DNA of 64,000 bases from Paenibacillus oenotherae (GTDB lineage: Bacteria; Bacillota; Bacilli; Paenibacillales; Paenibacillaceae), in NCBI RefSeq assembly GCF_019443105.1, contig NZ_JAHZIJ010000012.1, positions 62,001-126,000 of the forward strand, read 5' to 3'. The number at the start of each line of letters is the position of its first letter. The first letter of the stretch is position 1. Below are positions 38,935 through 48,707 of this stretch, one piece after another. A model generated the notes under the pieces. The model made no database searches. It was not told the origin of the DNA and saw only the letters and a list, made by a program, of their open reading frames with translations. A program made the translations under genes and the position numbers.

Positions 38935-40750
38935 CAATTGGCAGTTGGATCAGAAGGCCGATCTCAGCAAGCAGCCCAAGCCGCAGTACAGATCAGCGTT
39001 CCGTATTCTGGGCTCATACGCGAAGCCGCACCGCCGGACCTTCGGGCTCGTATTCATCTGTACACTCATTGCGATTGCGGCCGAGCTGCTGCAGCCTTAT
39101 CTGGTCAAGATCGTGATCGATGACAACCTGATGGCCGGCAAGAATGACTATGGCGGCCTGCTGGCTGTCAGCGCGCTCTACCTGGGGCTGTCACTGCTGG
39201 CGCTGCTCTTTACCTATTTGCAGAACAATCTGCTGCAGTACGCCGGACAGAGCATCGTTGCCCGTATCCGCAAGCAGCTGTTCCAGCATATTACGGGGCT
39301 GTCCATGTCCTATTTTGACAAAACGCCAAGCGGCAGTCTCATTACCTATGTCTCCAGCGATACGGAGGCGCTGAACCAGTTCTTCAATCAGGTGCTGCTC
39401 AGCATACTGCGGGATGGAATGACGCTGCTCTTCATTCTGTTTATGATGTTTCAGCTGGATGCGGAGCTGGGTGCTTACTGCCTGATCCTGCTGCCGGTTA
39501 TCGCCATTATCGCGGCTGCCTTCCGCTCGTTCATGCGCAATACGTACCAGATGGCGAGAACCCGTCTGTCCAGACTCGTCGCATTCGTAGCGGAGAACCT
39601 GTCGGGGATGAATCTTATTCAGATCTTCCATCAGGAGCGGGAGCAGGGGAAGCAGTTCAAGGAGCGCAACCAATCTTACTTTCAGGCAAATATTCGCGAG
39701 ATTCGGACGAACGTGCTCTTCAACCGGTCGTTTGATATTCTGAGCAATCTGTCGATAGCGTTCGTAACCTGGATCGGCGGCAGAGCTGTTATCGGAGAAA
39801 CAATGGAGTTCGGCGTGCTCTACGCCTTCATTACGTATATCCGCCAATTTTTCCAGCCCATCAATACGATCACGCAGCAGTGGAATATGCTTCAATCGGC
39901 AACGGTTGCTGTTAACCGGATTTGGGGTATATTCGATCTTCGTCCCGAGGTTTCCGACTCTAAGGAAGCGGGGGGCGGCGATCTGCCGCTGGAGGCTGTG
40001 AAGGGGAGCATCGACTTCAACCGGATCACATTTGCTTATGAGAGCGGAACGCCTGTTATCAAGGGGCTTGATCTGCATATCGGGCCGGGAGAGCTGATCG
40101 GGGTTGTTGGCACGACAGGTGCAGGCAAAAGCTCGCTCATCAGTCTGCTGTGCCGGTTCTATGATGTCCAGGAAGGCAGTATTCTGATCGACGGTCACGA
40201 TATCCGCGACCTGCAGCAGGCGAAGCTGCACCGGATCGTCGGACTGGTCCAGCAGGAGCCCTACCTGTACGCGGGCAGCATCATTGATAATGTGCGGATG
40301 TTCGATCTGTCGATTTCGCGGGAAAAGGTAGTGGAGGCCTGTCAATTCGTCGGCGCCGACATGCTGATCCGCCAAATGAAGGATGGCTATGACACGAGAT
40401 TGTCAGAGCGGGGAAGCGGCCTGTCGGCTGGTGAGAGACAGCTGCTGTCTTTTGCGCGAATCATCGTATTCCAGCCCCGGATACTGATATTGGACGAGGC
40501 CACCGCCAATCTGGATTCTCATACGGAGCAGCTGATTCAGCAGGCGCTGGGGGTCGTCTCCGAGGGGAGGACGACGATTGTCATCGCGCACAGGCTCTCC
40601 ACGATTATGCAGGCTGACCGCATTCTGGTCATGCGGCATGGTGAAATCGCGGAGGAAGGAACGCATGAGGAGCTGATTGCTCTGCAGGGGTATTATGAGG
40701 AATTGTTCAGCCATTCCCAGGGGCAGCTGGGCCGAACCATGACATTGTGA
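38918..40750 (+). CDS. ABC exporter half-transporter, partner of 37180
   Basis: The 610-residue protein has a longer N terminus than its partner, six membrane helices and an ATPase domain. Walker A is GTTGAGKSS, and Walker B keeps the catalytic Glu (ILDEATANLD). Its signature is unusual: LSAGERQ. This is the mirror of the partner protein, so the heterodimer would have one good and one degenerate ATP site, as in other heterodimeric exporters. The ATG at 38918 follows GAGGAGGGGAG inside the previous gene. Confidence 0.93.
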   Translation: MRQAINNWQLDQKADLSKQPKPQYRSAFRILGSYAKPHRRTFGLVFICTLIAIAAELLQPYLVKIVIDDNLMAGKNDYGGLLAVSALYLGLSLLALLFTYLQNNLLQYAGQSIVARIRKQLFQHITGLSMSYFDKTPSGSLITYVSSDTEALNQFFNQVLLSILRDGMTLLFILFMMFQLDAELGAYCLILLPVIAIIAAAFRSFMRNTYQMARTRLSRLVAFVAENLSGMNLIQIFHQEREQGKQFKERNQSYFQANIREIRTNVLFNRSFDILSNLSIAFVTWIGGRAVIGETMEFGVLYAFITYIRQFFQPINTITQQWNMLQSATVAVNRIWGIFDLRPEVSDSKEAGGGDLPLEAVKGSIDFNRITFAYESGTPVIKGLDLHIGPGELIGVVGTTGAGKSSLISLLCRFYDVQEGSILIDGHDIRDLQQAKLHRIVGLVQQEPYLYAGSIIDNVRMFDLSISREKVVEACQFVGADMLIRQMKDGYDTRLSERGSGLSAGERQLLSFARIIVFQPRILILDEATANLDSHTEQLIQQALGVVSEGRTTIVIAHRLSTIMQADRILVMRHGEIAEEGTHEELIALQGYYEELFSHSQGQLGRTMTL

Positions 40751-40782
40751 TAAAGAAGTTTCATACACGATCGACCGTATAT

Positions 40783-40827
40783 ACGGAGATGTGCTTCGCT
40801 AGCAGCTGAAGTGCATCTCCGTTTTCT
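40783..40827 (+). terminator. Strong intrinsic terminator after the exporter pair
   Basis: ACGGAGATGTGCTTC pairs with GAAGTGCATCTCCGT (15 bp, two G-U pairs) over a 10-base loop, followed by TTTTCT. Confidence 0.9.
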
Positions 40828-40868
40828 ATGTCGGAAAGCGATACAATATTGGGATAGGAGATGACGGG

Positions 40869-41813
40869 ATGGAGCTTGTTGTTAATAACATTACCGAATT
40901 AATCGGGAGGACGCCGCTTGTTCGCTTGAATAGAATAGTGCCGGATGGCAGTGCGGAGATATTGTTGAAGCTGGAGTTTTTTAACCCGGGGAGCAGTGTC
41001 AAGGATCGGATTGCGATTCGTATTATCGAAGCGGCCGAGCGTGACGGGCGGCTGAAGCCGGGGGACACGATCATTGAAGCGACAAGCGGCAATACAGGGA
41101 TCGGGATAGCGTTAGTTGCAGCGGCCAGAGGCTATAAGGCTATTCTGGTTATGCCGGAGACGATGAGCCTTGAGCGCCGCAATCTGCTGCGTGCATATGG
41201 AGCCGAGCTTGTGCTGACGCCTGGCTTTGAAGGAATGAACGGGGCAATACGGGTCGCGGAGGAGCTGTCGGCTAGCAATCCGAATTATTTTCCCGCCCAG
41301 CAGTTCGATAATCCGGCTAATGTGCATATTCATCGGGAAACGACAGGCCCGGAAATCGTCAGAGCAATTCAAGCCTTGGGCGGCAGCCTGGACGGTTTTG
41401 TAGCGGGAGTGGGCACGGGCGGGACAATTACCGGAGTGGGCGAGGTATTGCGCGAACAGTACCCCCATATTCATATTGCGGCTGTCGAGCCGACCTTATC
41501 GCCCGTTCTGTCAGGCGGGGCGCCTGGCCTGCATAAGATTCAAGGGATCGGAGCTGGGTTCATACCGTCTATTCTGGATACACAAATTTATGACGAGGTT
41601 ATCGGGATTACCAACGAGCAAGCGTTCGAGACAGCAAGACGGGCAGCGAAGGAGGAAGGAATTCTGGGTGGCATCTCATCCGGAGCTGCCATCCATGCTG
41701 CCATTCAACTGGCCCAGCGTCTTGGAACAGGCAAACGTGTAGTGGCCATTATTCCGAGCAACGGGGAGCGGTATCTGTCAACGGTGCTGTACCAGCAGGA
41801 GCAGCAGCTTTAA
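40869..41813 (+). CDS. cysK: Cysteine synthase (O-acetylserine sulfhydrylase)
   Basis: The 314-residue PLP enzyme makes L-cysteine from O-acetylserine and sulfide. The PLP lysine is K45 in [11 protein letters not shown]; the substrate loop is [10 protein letters not shown]; the phosphate-binding loop is [10 protein letters not shown]. The C-terminal part is also of standard length. Paralogues that act on other donors cannot be fully excluded, but the match to CysK is close. AGGAGATGA precedes the ATG. It is a single gene flanked by terminators. Confidence 0.93.
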   Translation: MELVVNNITELIGRTPLVRLNRIVPDGSAEILLKLEFFNPGSSVKDRIAIRIIEAAERDGRLKPGDTIIEATSGNTGIGIALVAAARGYKAILVMPETMSLERRNLLRAYGAELVLTPGFEGMNGAIRVAEELSASNPNYFPAQQFDNPANVHIHRETTGPEIVRAIQALGGSLDGFVAGVGTGGTITGVGEVLREQYPHIHIAAVEPTLSPVLSGGAPGLHKIQGIGAGFIPSILDTQIYDEVIGITNEQAFETARRAAKEEGILGGISSGAAIHAAIQLAQRLGTGKRVVAIIPSNGERYLSTVLYQQEQQL

Positions 41814-41825
41814 GCTTCAATAAGA

Positions 41826-41870
41826 AGCCGGGCGAGACGCAGGGTGACCTGTTCTCCCCGGCTATTATTA
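41826..41870 (+). terminator. Probable terminator after cysK
   Basis: AGCCGGG and GAGA (one bulged base between) pair with TCTC and CCCGGCT over a 15-base loop, followed by ATTATTATA. The T-run is interrupted. Confidence 0.6.
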
Positions 41871-41908
41871 TAGACAGGCGTATTTTTCGATCTCCGCGTT
41901 TGCAGTTA

Positions 41909-41975
41909 CTGGAAGGGGTGAACACTAAGCCAATACGCCAGCTAAGCAGAAACCCCTTGCCAAAAGCAAGGGGGG
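41909..41975 (+). promoter_or_regulatory. Leader with two mutually exclusive stems before the permease gene
   Basis: AAGGGGT (41913-41919) can pair with ACCCCTT (41952-41958). The same CCCCTT bases also form a perfect local hairpin, CCCCTTGC with GCAAGGGG (41966-41973) over CAAAA. The two cannot form together, as in a switch. No T-run follows the second hairpin. No known riboswitch or PyrR site was recognised. Confidence 0.45.
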
Positions 41976-42041
41976 TGGGTAGAATCAACAAGAATATTCG
42001 TGATTACAACTATGCTGGCAATAATGGAGGACGGCAGTCGA

Positions 42042-43340
42042 ATGAAAAAAGAAATAGGGGTTCATGAAAGACCGCCCATAGGGCAAAGCTTCATGCTGAG
42101 CATACAGCATCTGTTCGCAATGTTCGGCTCAACAGTGCTCGTTCCGAATCTGCTCGGTGTGGACCCGGCGGTCTGCCTGCTGATGAATGGTATTGGCACA
42201 CTGCTGTATCTGTGGATCTGCAAAGGGAAGATTCCTGCTTATCTCGGTTCCAGCTTCGCCTTCATCGCTCCGGCAGGCGCGGTGATCGGCAGCCATGCCT
42301 CTCATGAGGCCGGTTATGCGGCGGCGCTTGGCGGATTTATTGTGGCAGGCCTCGTATTCACTATTCTGGCCTGGGTCATTGGGGTCGCCGGTACCGGCTG
42401 GATCAATGTCGTATTCCCGCCCGCTGCTATGGGGGCCATCGTTGCCGTGATCGGATTGGAGCTGGTTCCGGTGGCTGCGGAGATGGCTGGCTGGATAGCA
42501 CCCAAGACGAATACGAAGTGGTCGCCTGATGCGGGAACGATAGCGCTCTCCACGATTACGCTGGGCGTGACCATTCTCGGTTCTGTGCTGTTCCGCGGCT
42601 TTATGCGGATTATTCCGATTCTGTTCGGCATTGTTGCCGGTTATGTTATCGCCTGCTTTATGGGCCTGGTTAATTTTGACCTTATCGCGGACAAAGAGTG
42701 GTTCGACGCGCCGACCTTCACAATGCCTGCATTTGACTGGACAGCGATTCTGACGATTGTTCCGGCTGCGCTGGTCGTCATTGCCGAACATATCGGCCAT
42801 CTGATCGTTACAGGGAATATTATCAACAAGGACTTGTCCCAAGACCCCGGGCTGCACCGCTCCATGCTGGGCAACGGACTGTCCACCATGCTGTCAGGCT
42901 TCATCGGCTCCACTCCCAATACAACCTATGGGGAGAATATCGGCGTGCTCGCGATTACACGGGTCTACTCTGCCTTCGTCATCGGAGGCGCCGCCGTCAT
43001 TGCGATTCTGCTCTCGTTCCTGGGCAAATTCTCGGCGCTTGTCGCCAACATACCGCTGCCGGTAATGGGCGGCGTTTCTCTGATGCTGTTCGGAGTTATT
43101 GCCGCTTCCGGATTCCGGATGCTGGTGGAGTCGAAGGTCGATTACAGCCGGCCAACGAACCTGTTCCTGACACTGATCGTATTGATTACCGGTCTGAGCG
43201 GCGCAACGATAAAGGCCGGAAGCTTCTCCTTGTCAGGCATGGCGCTTGCGACCGTCGTTGCTATCGTATTCAGCCTGCTGTTCAAGCTGTTCGAAATAAC
43301 GAAGCTGAGCAATGACAACGAAGCCTCCCCGGGCCACTAA
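42042..43340 (+). CDS. Nucleobase symporter, uracil/xanthine permease family (UraA/PyrP like)
   Basis: The 432-residue membrane protein of the NCS2 family has about 14 hydrophobic segments. Family marks are QHLFAMFGSTVLVP, SSFAFIAPAG, VIAEHIGH, and GSTPNTTYGENIGVLAITRVYS, the last containing the conserved glutamate of the substrate site. The sequence reads as the uracil group rather than xanthine or urate. The ATG at 42042 follows GGAGG; the upstream in-frame GTG at 42000 has no site. Its stop lies nine bases from the end of the convergent ABC gene. Confidence 0.9.
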   Translation: MKKEIGVHERPPIGQSFMLSIQHLFAMFGSTVLVPNLLGVDPAVCLLMNGIGTLLYLWICKGKIPAYLGSSFAFIAPAGAVIGSHASHEAGYAAALGGFIVAGLVFTILAWVIGVAGTGWINVVFPPAAMGAIVAVIGLELVPVAAEMAGWIAPKTNTKWSPDAGTIALSTITLGVTILGSVLFRGFMRIIPILFGIVAGYVIACFMGLVNFDLIADKEWFDAPTFTMPAFDWTAILTIVPAALVVIAEHIGHLIVTGNIINKDLSQDPGLHRSMLGNGLSTMLSGFIGSTPNTTYGENIGVLAITRVYSAFVIGGAAVIAILLSFLGKFSALVANIPLPVMGGVSLMLFGVIAASGFRMLVESKVDYSRPTNLFLTLIVLITGLSGATIKAGSFSLSGMALATVVAIVFSLLFKLFEITKLSNDNEASPGH

Positions 43341-43349
43341 GTGTGCAAT

Positions 43350-45074
43350 TTACCCTGCTGCTGCCTGGCTTTGCGCCATCAGCAGCGATGGATAGACGAG
43401 GCCGTCAGCCATCAGCTCATCATGCGTGCCCTGCTCCACTACGCGTCCTTTGTCCATGACGAAGATGAGGTCTGCATTGCGGACTGTGGATAGCCGATGG
43501 GCGATAATAATGGTCGTCTTGCCTGCGCGCAGCCGATCCAAGCGCTCCTGCAAGCGGCGCTCTGTCTCCAGATCCAGCGAGGAGGTAGCCTCGTCCAGAA
43601 CAAGAATCTCAGGATCATCCAATATTGCGCGGGCGAGAGCAAGACGCTGCTTCTGCCCGCCGGACAGCTGGACGCCGCGCTCCCCGATCTCTTCTTCGAA
43701 TCGCTTGGGGAGTCTGGCTATATCGTCATACAGCTGCGCAGAGCGGCAGGCTTCCTCTATAGCCGCTTCCCCCATGCCGTCTCTTCCGAAGGCCAGATTC
43801 GTATTCAGTGTATCTGCCATCATATAAGGATCCTGGAATACGATGCGCACTCGCCGGTTCCAATCCTCCAGGCGGATATCCTGCAGCGGCTTGCCGTTCA
43901 CAATAATCTGCCCTTCTGTAGGATCGTAGAATCGGACGAGAAGCTGGGCTATCGTTGATTTGCCCCCTCCGCTTGCACCGACAAACGCCACCTTCAACCC
44001 TGACGGGATCTCGAAGCTGACCTTTTGCAGCACGGTCCGGTCATTCGTATCATAGGCGAATCCAACCTCATCGAACCGGATGCTCTGCACAGGCTCATGC
44101 AAGGGCAAAGTGCCAGGATCGACCTGCTCCTCTGTCATAAGCAGCTCCATACGGTCAATATTGGCCAGCATGCCGGATAAATCCATAATATAGCGGAACA
44201 GCCGCTGGAACGATTCCATCAATTGATTCGTGAATTGAAACACGATAACGAATGCTCCAAGCGTAAGACTTCCTGTGAACAGCTGGTAACCTCCGAATCC
44301 AAGAATCGCTAGTGTAACGATCCATCTGAGGGGATCGATAAATACGGTCTGCCTATTGATCTCACGGGTCTCTTTCATAACGGAGTTAAAATAATTCTGG
44401 TACAGCATTTGATAGATTTTGGCTTCCCATGCAGTGCGATGGTAAGCAATAGTCTCTCTTGTAGCTGAGATGCTTTCTTCGAGATGAACGGACAATTTGG
44501 TCCGGTTGTCTTCAACCTCACGATGGATATCCTTGATTCGCTTGGCAAAATAATGAGAGCCTGCAATATAGGCCAGGCTGGATATTGTTACAGTCAGCAG
44601 CAGGAAGGGGCTATGCCAGCCGACGATGCCCATCAAGAGCGCAACATTCAGCAGCCGCTGCACGCCATTGGGCGAATGATAGCCGATCATGCTGCCGCCC
44701 ATGTGCAGATCGCCCGTGATGTACTGCACATAGCGGGCCGTGCGTTCGTTCTGGATGCGCGACATCGGAATCCGGAAGAAACGGCGCAGCATGCGGAGCA
44801 GCAGGATGTCGTCCATTACGTACTCATTGTACACATATCTGTAGGCGGCGATGGTGTAGAATGCGGAGGCGCCCAGAAAGGACAGCGCGAACCAAATCAG
44901 GTACTCTGGAAGCAGATGATACTCGCCCTGAATAAATACATCGTCGATAATGTATTTCTGCAGATAGGTCATTACGATATTCGATCCTGTCTCGATAAGC
45001 ATGAACAGAATGGCGATGGCGAAGCCTCCGCGTATTGTCGCAATATGGGACCAGATCCATTTAAGATAGAACAA
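43350..45074 (-). CDS. ABC exporter half-transporter (second gene of the second pair)
   Basis: The 574-residue protein has six membrane helices and a C-terminal ATPase with canonical motifs: GASGGGKST, LSGGQKQR, LVLDEATSSLD and IIIAHRLSTV. Read on the - strand, GGAGGTGA lies just before a TTG at 45074, which is chosen. An ATG at 45101 (nine codons earlier) has no site. With the TTG start, the gene overlaps the end of the upstream gene by 14 bases. It probably forms a heterodimer with that gene's product; the substrate is unknown. Confidence 0.91.
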   Translation of the reverse strand: MFYLKWIWSHIATIRGGFAIAILFMLIETGSNIVMTYLQKYIIDDVFIQGEYHLLPEYLIWFALSFLGASAFYTIAAYRYVYNEYVMDDILLLRMLRRFFRIPMSRIQNERTARYVQYITGDLHMGGSMIGYHSPNGVQRLLNVALLMGIVGWHSPFLLLTVTISSLAYIAGSHYFAKRIKDIHREVEDNRTKLSVHLEESISATRETIAYHRTAWEAKIYQMLYQNYFNSVMKETREINRQTVFIDPLRWIVTLAILGFGGYQLFTGSLTLGAFVIVFQFTNQLMESFQRLFRYIMDLSGMLANIDRMELLMTEEQVDPGTLPLHEPVQSIRFDEVGFAYDTNDRTVLQKVSFEIPSGLKVAFVGASGGGKSTIAQLLVRFYDPTEGQIIVNGKPLQDIRLEDWNRRVRIVFQDPYMMADTLNTNLAFGRDGMGEAAIEEACRSAQLYDDIARLPKRFEEEIGERGVQLSGGQKQRLALARAILDDPEILVLDEATSSLDLETERRLQERLDRLRAGKTTIIIAHRLSTVRNADLIFVMDKGRVVEQGTHDELMADGLVYPSLLMAQSQAAAG

Positions 45075-46869
45075 CGGCTTCACCTCCGCCCGGGATGTCA
45101 TGACTCTGGCCGTGGCCTTGCTGCTTCTCGCCTGCGGCCAATTGATAGAAGAGGCCGCGCCGCTCCATCAGTTCGTTGTAGGAGCCCTGCTCAGCGATAA
45201 CACCGCCATCGAGAACAACGATGCGGTCATAGTCCATCACGGTGCTGAGCCGGTGCGCAACAGCAATCGTTGTCCGCCCTGCCAGCAGCTGCTGCAAGGC
45301 ATCGCGGACCGCATTCTCGCTTACATTGTCCAGTGCGGACGTTGCTTCATCCAGAAGCAATATTCTCGGGTTCTTGATCAGCATGCGGGCGATAGCAATT
45401 CGCTGCTTCTGTCCGCCGGACAGCTTCATGCCCCGCTCGCCGACTACCGTATCATAACCATCCGACAGCTCGGTTATAAAGGTATGGGCATAGGCGGCCT
45501 TGGCCGCTGCTACAACCTCTTCATCCGAGGCATCCGGATTTCCGAAGCGGATATTCTCACGCACCGTGTTGCCGAATAAGTAGGTGTCCTGGAACACATA
45601 GCCGATCGATCCTCTCAGATCATCGAATGAAATATGGGGGAGCGGGATGCCGTCGAGCCGGATCATGCCCCCGGTAGGATCGTAGAATCGATCAACCAGC
45701 TTCAGCAGAGTCGATTTGCCGTTGCCGCTTGTACCGACGATTGCGATACGCTCTCCCGCACGGATATCAAGAGAAATTCCGTTCAATACCGGAGGCCGGC
45801 CCGGGTAAGCGAATTGCACGTTATCGAAGGTCAGGGCGCCTTGAATTTGCCCGATCTTCTCGGGAAGCGCAGGCTCTTCCAGCAGCGGGAGGGTGTGGAC
45901 AAGCTCATAGAGAAGCGATACTTCCTGAAGCATCATATTCTGCTCGATAAATTGCGAGATAAGCCAGGACAGGCGGAACATGAAGATGCCGTACACAAGA
46001 AGGAAGGCGATGAACTGGCCTACCGTCATCCAGTTCCACTGAATCAGGTAATAGCCCAGCACAAAAATGCAGACCGTTCCAATCTGAAACAGAAAGCCGC
46101 GCAGACTCCAGCGGAAATGCCCGATGAACACCCAGCTAAGCGTCGTTCGCGTAACATCCTTGAACAGGCTGCGATTGCGGTCTATATCCCATTCCTCAGC
46201 GCCGAAAGCCCGGAATTCACGTGCCCCGGATACGCTTTCATAGACTTTTTTGTCAAAGGTAGTCCGGCTCTCAGCCATCGCACGGGATAATCGGGAGAAC
46301 TTGCTGTCGAGCTTCGGGCCGAACAGATAGTAGGTCGCGAAGCAGGGAATAATAATCAAGGACAGCAGGGCGGATTGATAGAGCAGCAATACTGCTGCTG
46401 CGGTCAGGAATAGTGTCAGCTGCACAATGTCGGGGAAGAAGCGCTTGAAGATCTGCTCGGCCGACTGCACCTTGTGGTTCATTAGAGAGAGAGTCTCGCC
46501 TACTGGCCGCTGTTCGTAATAAGCGAATCCAAGCTTGCGCAAATGCAGCAGCGTATTATACTGCAAATCGCGTGCTGCGCTTGCGCTCACCCGGCTTTGC
46601 AATATATTTCTCGTTAAGCTGCACAGAAGAATGAGGAGAAATACCCCGCCAAGAAATCCAATAATTTGATAGAAACCGACCTTATCCTGCTCCGGAATGA
46701 CATGATCGATCAGCCGTTGAATCAAGTAAGGAGCAAGCAGCTCTCCGGCAGAAGCGAGCAGGCCGCAAATAATGATGAGAGCCATACTTCCGCGATAGGG
46801 ACGAAGATGTCCGATTACCCATTGGTAGGTCGTCCAGTTGCCTGAGGGCAGGGAGGACTTTTTATTCAT
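45061..46869 (-). CDS. ABC exporter half-transporter (first gene of the second pair)
   Basis: The 602-residue protein has six membrane helices (about 30-330) and an ATPase with GTSGNGKST, LSGGQKQR, LLLDEATSALD and VAHRLSTV, all canonical. Unlike the pair at 37180-40750, neither half here has a degenerate site. The ATG at 46869 has GGGGTG about nine bases before it on the - strand; a GTG four codons earlier overlaps that site. It is divergent from ndk across about 280 bases. Confidence 0.92.
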   Translation of the reverse strand: MNKKSSLPSGNWTTYQWVIGHLRPYRGSMALIIICGLLASAGELLAPYLIQRLIDHVIPEQDKVGFYQIIGFLGGVFLLILLCSLTRNILQSRVSASAARDLQYNTLLHLRKLGFAYYEQRPVGETLSLMNHKVQSAEQIFKRFFPDIVQLTLFLTAAAVLLLYQSALLSLIIIPCFATYYLFGPKLDSKFSRLSRAMAESRTTFDKKVYESVSGAREFRAFGAEEWDIDRNRSLFKDVTRTTLSWVFIGHFRWSLRGFLFQIGTVCIFVLGYYLIQWNWMTVGQFIAFLLVYGIFMFRLSWLISQFIEQNMMLQEVSLLYELVHTLPLLEEPALPEKIGQIQGALTFDNVQFAYPGRPPVLNGISLDIRAGERIAIVGTSGNGKSTLLKLVDRFYDPTGGMIRLDGIPLPHISFDDLRGSIGYVFQDTYLFGNTVRENIRFGNPDASDEEVVAAAKAAYAHTFITELSDGYDTVVGERGMKLSGGQKQRIAIARMLIKNPRILLLDEATSALDNVSENAVRDALQQLLAGRTTIAVAHRLSTVMDYDRIVVLDGGVIAEQGSYNELMERRGLFYQLAAGEKQQGHGQSHDIPGGGEAVVLS

Positions 46870-47072
46870 AGCGACATTCACCCCAATTTATGTAAAATTA
46901 AAAAGATATGGGTATCATTTTAACATAATGCTAATTTTAGAGGAAGATATGCAGACAGGTTTTTTCCAAATTTTGCAGAGTTGTATCGTTTATGCGGTAT
47001 GGAGTACTGGATAAATCGGGGTGGAAAGCATGACGAAAGGTTTGCAATAGCGGAACCAGCAGGCCAAACGTC

Positions 47073-47092
47073 GTATGTGATAAATCGCATAC
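47073..47092. promoter_or_regulatory. Inverted repeat before ndk
   Basis: GTATGTG and CGCATAC (one G-U pair) flank ATAAAT. A possible -10 box, TAGAAT, lies at 47113. It may be an operator or a weak hairpin; no regulator is recognised. Confidence 0.3.
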
Positions 47093-47152
47093 CCTTTTGC
47101 CGCTCGCTGAGCTAGAATAGAGGTAAGCTTCGACAGAGAGAAGGAGATGGTT

Positions 47153-47575
47153 ATGTTGGAGAAGACACGAACATTTGTTATGGTGAAGCCCGATGGCGTA
47201 CAGCGCGGATTAGTCGGAGACATTGTCAAACGTTTCGAGCAGAGAGGGTTCCGTCTGGTGGAAGCCAAGATCATGCGTGTGGACAGGGCATTGGCGGAGC
47301 GGCATTACTCCCAGCATCAAGGCAAGCCATTCTTCGAGGAGCTTGTTGATTATATTACATCTGATTCGGTATTTGCTGTAATTCTGGAAGGGGTTAACGC
47401 GGTTGCGATTGCCAGAAGCATGATTGGCGCAACGAATCCGGCTGCAGCGCTTTCCGGGACGATTCGCGGCGATTATGCCACCTCCGTGGAATATAACATT
47501 ATTCATGGCTCGGACTCCGCAGAGAGCGTGGAGCGGGAGATCGCCCTGTTCTTCGGGGCTTCAGACGGCGTATAG
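47153..47575 (+). CDS. ndk: Nucleoside diphosphate kinase
   Basis: The 140-residue enzyme balances nucleoside triphosphates through a phosphohistidine. The active-site histidine is H118 in [16 protein letters not shown], and the N-terminal [16 protein letters not shown] is diagnostic. The ATG at 47153 is six bases after AAGGAG; an ATG two codons earlier directly abuts the site. A strong terminator follows, so it is transcribed alone. Confidence 0.96.
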   Translation: MLEKTRTFVMVKPDGVQRGLVGDIVKRFEQRGFRLVEAKIMRVDRALAERHYSQHQGKPFFEELVDYITSDSVFAVILEGVNAVAIARSMIGATNPAAALSGTIRGDYATSVEYNIIHGSDSAESVEREIALFFGASDGV

Positions 47576-47618
47576 TCCGTACAGTTTACTGCATGGAACA
47601 ACGAAGGGATTCATAAAA

Positions 47619-47666
47619 CGGCATAAACCCGCTATTGTACCGATAGCAGAGGTTTATGCCGATTTT
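47619..47666 (+). terminator. Strong intrinsic terminator after ndk
   Basis: CGGCATAAACC pairs perfectly with GGTTTATGCCG, with an inner GCTAT/ATAGC stem, followed by ATTTTA. Confidence 0.88.
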
Positions 47667-47727
47667 ATGTTGACAGCTTGTAAAATGAAGAGCGACACTG
47701 TCAATTCGTCATCAGGAGGAGTGAATT

Positions 47728-48186
47728 ATGGAAATTATTAGAGCGAGCAGAGAAGATGCGGAGCAATTATTAGCTTTACAAAAGCTGTGCTTTCGCAATG
47801 AAGCGGAACGGTTAAACAATTTCGACATCCCCCCGATGCTGCAGACCCTCCCCGAAATTATTGAAGAATTTAACAGCCATTTCTTTTTAAAAAGTGTCGA
47901 GGATGGAGCAATTATCGGGTCAGTTCGAGCATACGAGGCGGATGGAAATTGCTATATTGGCAAGCTCATTGTTCATCCTGAATCGCAGAACAAGGGAATC
48001 GGAGCGGCTCTGATGAAGCAAATTGAACAAGCATTTTCCCATGTGAAACGGTATGAATTATTTACAGGCGCAGACAGCGGGAAGACGATCCATCTATATA
48101 ATAAACTGGGCTATCGCTCTTATTCTATTAAACAGATTAATGATCAGCTCTCGTTTGTATATATGGAAAAGTTAAACAAGTCATAG
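47728..48186 (+). CDS. GNAT family N-acetyltransferase
   Basis: The 152-residue protein has the GNAT fold: IIRASREDAEQLLALQ at the start, a central strand region, and the acetyl-CoA loop VHPESQNKGIGAALM (Q/R-x-x-G-x-G/A form). The C-terminal part ends LYNKLGYRSYSI. The acceptor substrate is unknown. It has an excellent ribosome site (CAGGAGGAGTG) and stands 62 bases before the HIT-family gene. Confidence 0.9.
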   Translation: MEIIRASREDAEQLLALQKLCFRNEAERLNNFDIPPMLQTLPEIIEEFNSHFFLKSVEDGAIIGSVRAYEADGNCYIGKLIVHPESQNKGIGAALMKQIEQAFSHVKRYELFTGADSGKTIHLYNKLGYRSYSIKQINDQLSFVYMEKLNKS

Positions 48187-48248
48187 CAATGCAGACCAGT
48201 ATAGTTTTGTGTGCGCATATGGATAGATCCATGTAGGGGGCTATATTT

Positions 48249-48587
48249 ATGGATTGCATATTTTGCAGAATAATAAACCGCGAAGTGTCTGCAGAAATCA
48301 TTTATGAAGATGAGGAAGTTATTTCTTTCTATGGATTGCATTTTAGCGCACCGGTTCATGCGCTAGTCATTCCGAAGAAACATATCGATAGCATAATGGA
48401 TATAGGTGAGGCAGATGGACATATCGTATTCCGGCTTCATCTTGCCTTTCAGACAGTAGCCCGCATATTGGGCGTAGAGAATACTGGTTTTCGAGTAATA
48501 ACGAACACAGGGGTCCACGGACAACAGGAGGTTCACCATCTGCATTACCATCTTATCGGAGGAAGGCAGCTAGAATGGGAGATGTAA
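48249..48587 (+). CDS. HIT family nucleotide-binding protein (HinT type)
   Basis: The 112-residue protein has the CIFCRII zinc-type start of HinT proteins and the histidine triad H97-x-H99-x-H101 (HHLHYHLIGGRQ). Family members remove AMP or other groups from phosphoramidates. The usual form GRQ-L-x-WPPG is shortened here to a GRQLEWEM end. AGGGGGC precedes the ATG. Confidence 0.93.
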   Translation: MDCIFCRIINREVSAEIIYEDEEVISFYGLHFSAPVHALVIPKKHIDSIMDIGEADGHIVFRLHLAFQTVARILGVENTGFRVITNTGVHGQQEVHHLHYHLIGGRQLEWEM

Positions 48588-48691
48588 CCGCTATCACAAT
48601 GAGCTAACGGATAAGCGATCAGGGAATTCCCTTAGAGCAAAACGATTTTTCCTATGTTTTCACCGCTATTAGGGGAGTTGGGAAGGGAAAA

Positions 48692-48707
48692 TGTGATTTT
48701 TCTCACT
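48692..48707 (+). promoter_or_regulatory. Fnr box, distal
   Basis: TGTGATTTTTCTCACT matches the Bacillus Fnr consensus TGTGA-N6-TCACT exactly. It lies about 200 bases before the likely main start of nirB; a weak -10 (TATGGA, 48728) at a suitable distance could define a second promoter. Confidence 0.75.

Noticed and set aside
46880-46930. Fur box before the second ABC exporter pair
   Set aside because: GATA/TATC half-sites are present, but alignment to the 19-bp Fur consensus leaves too many mismatches.
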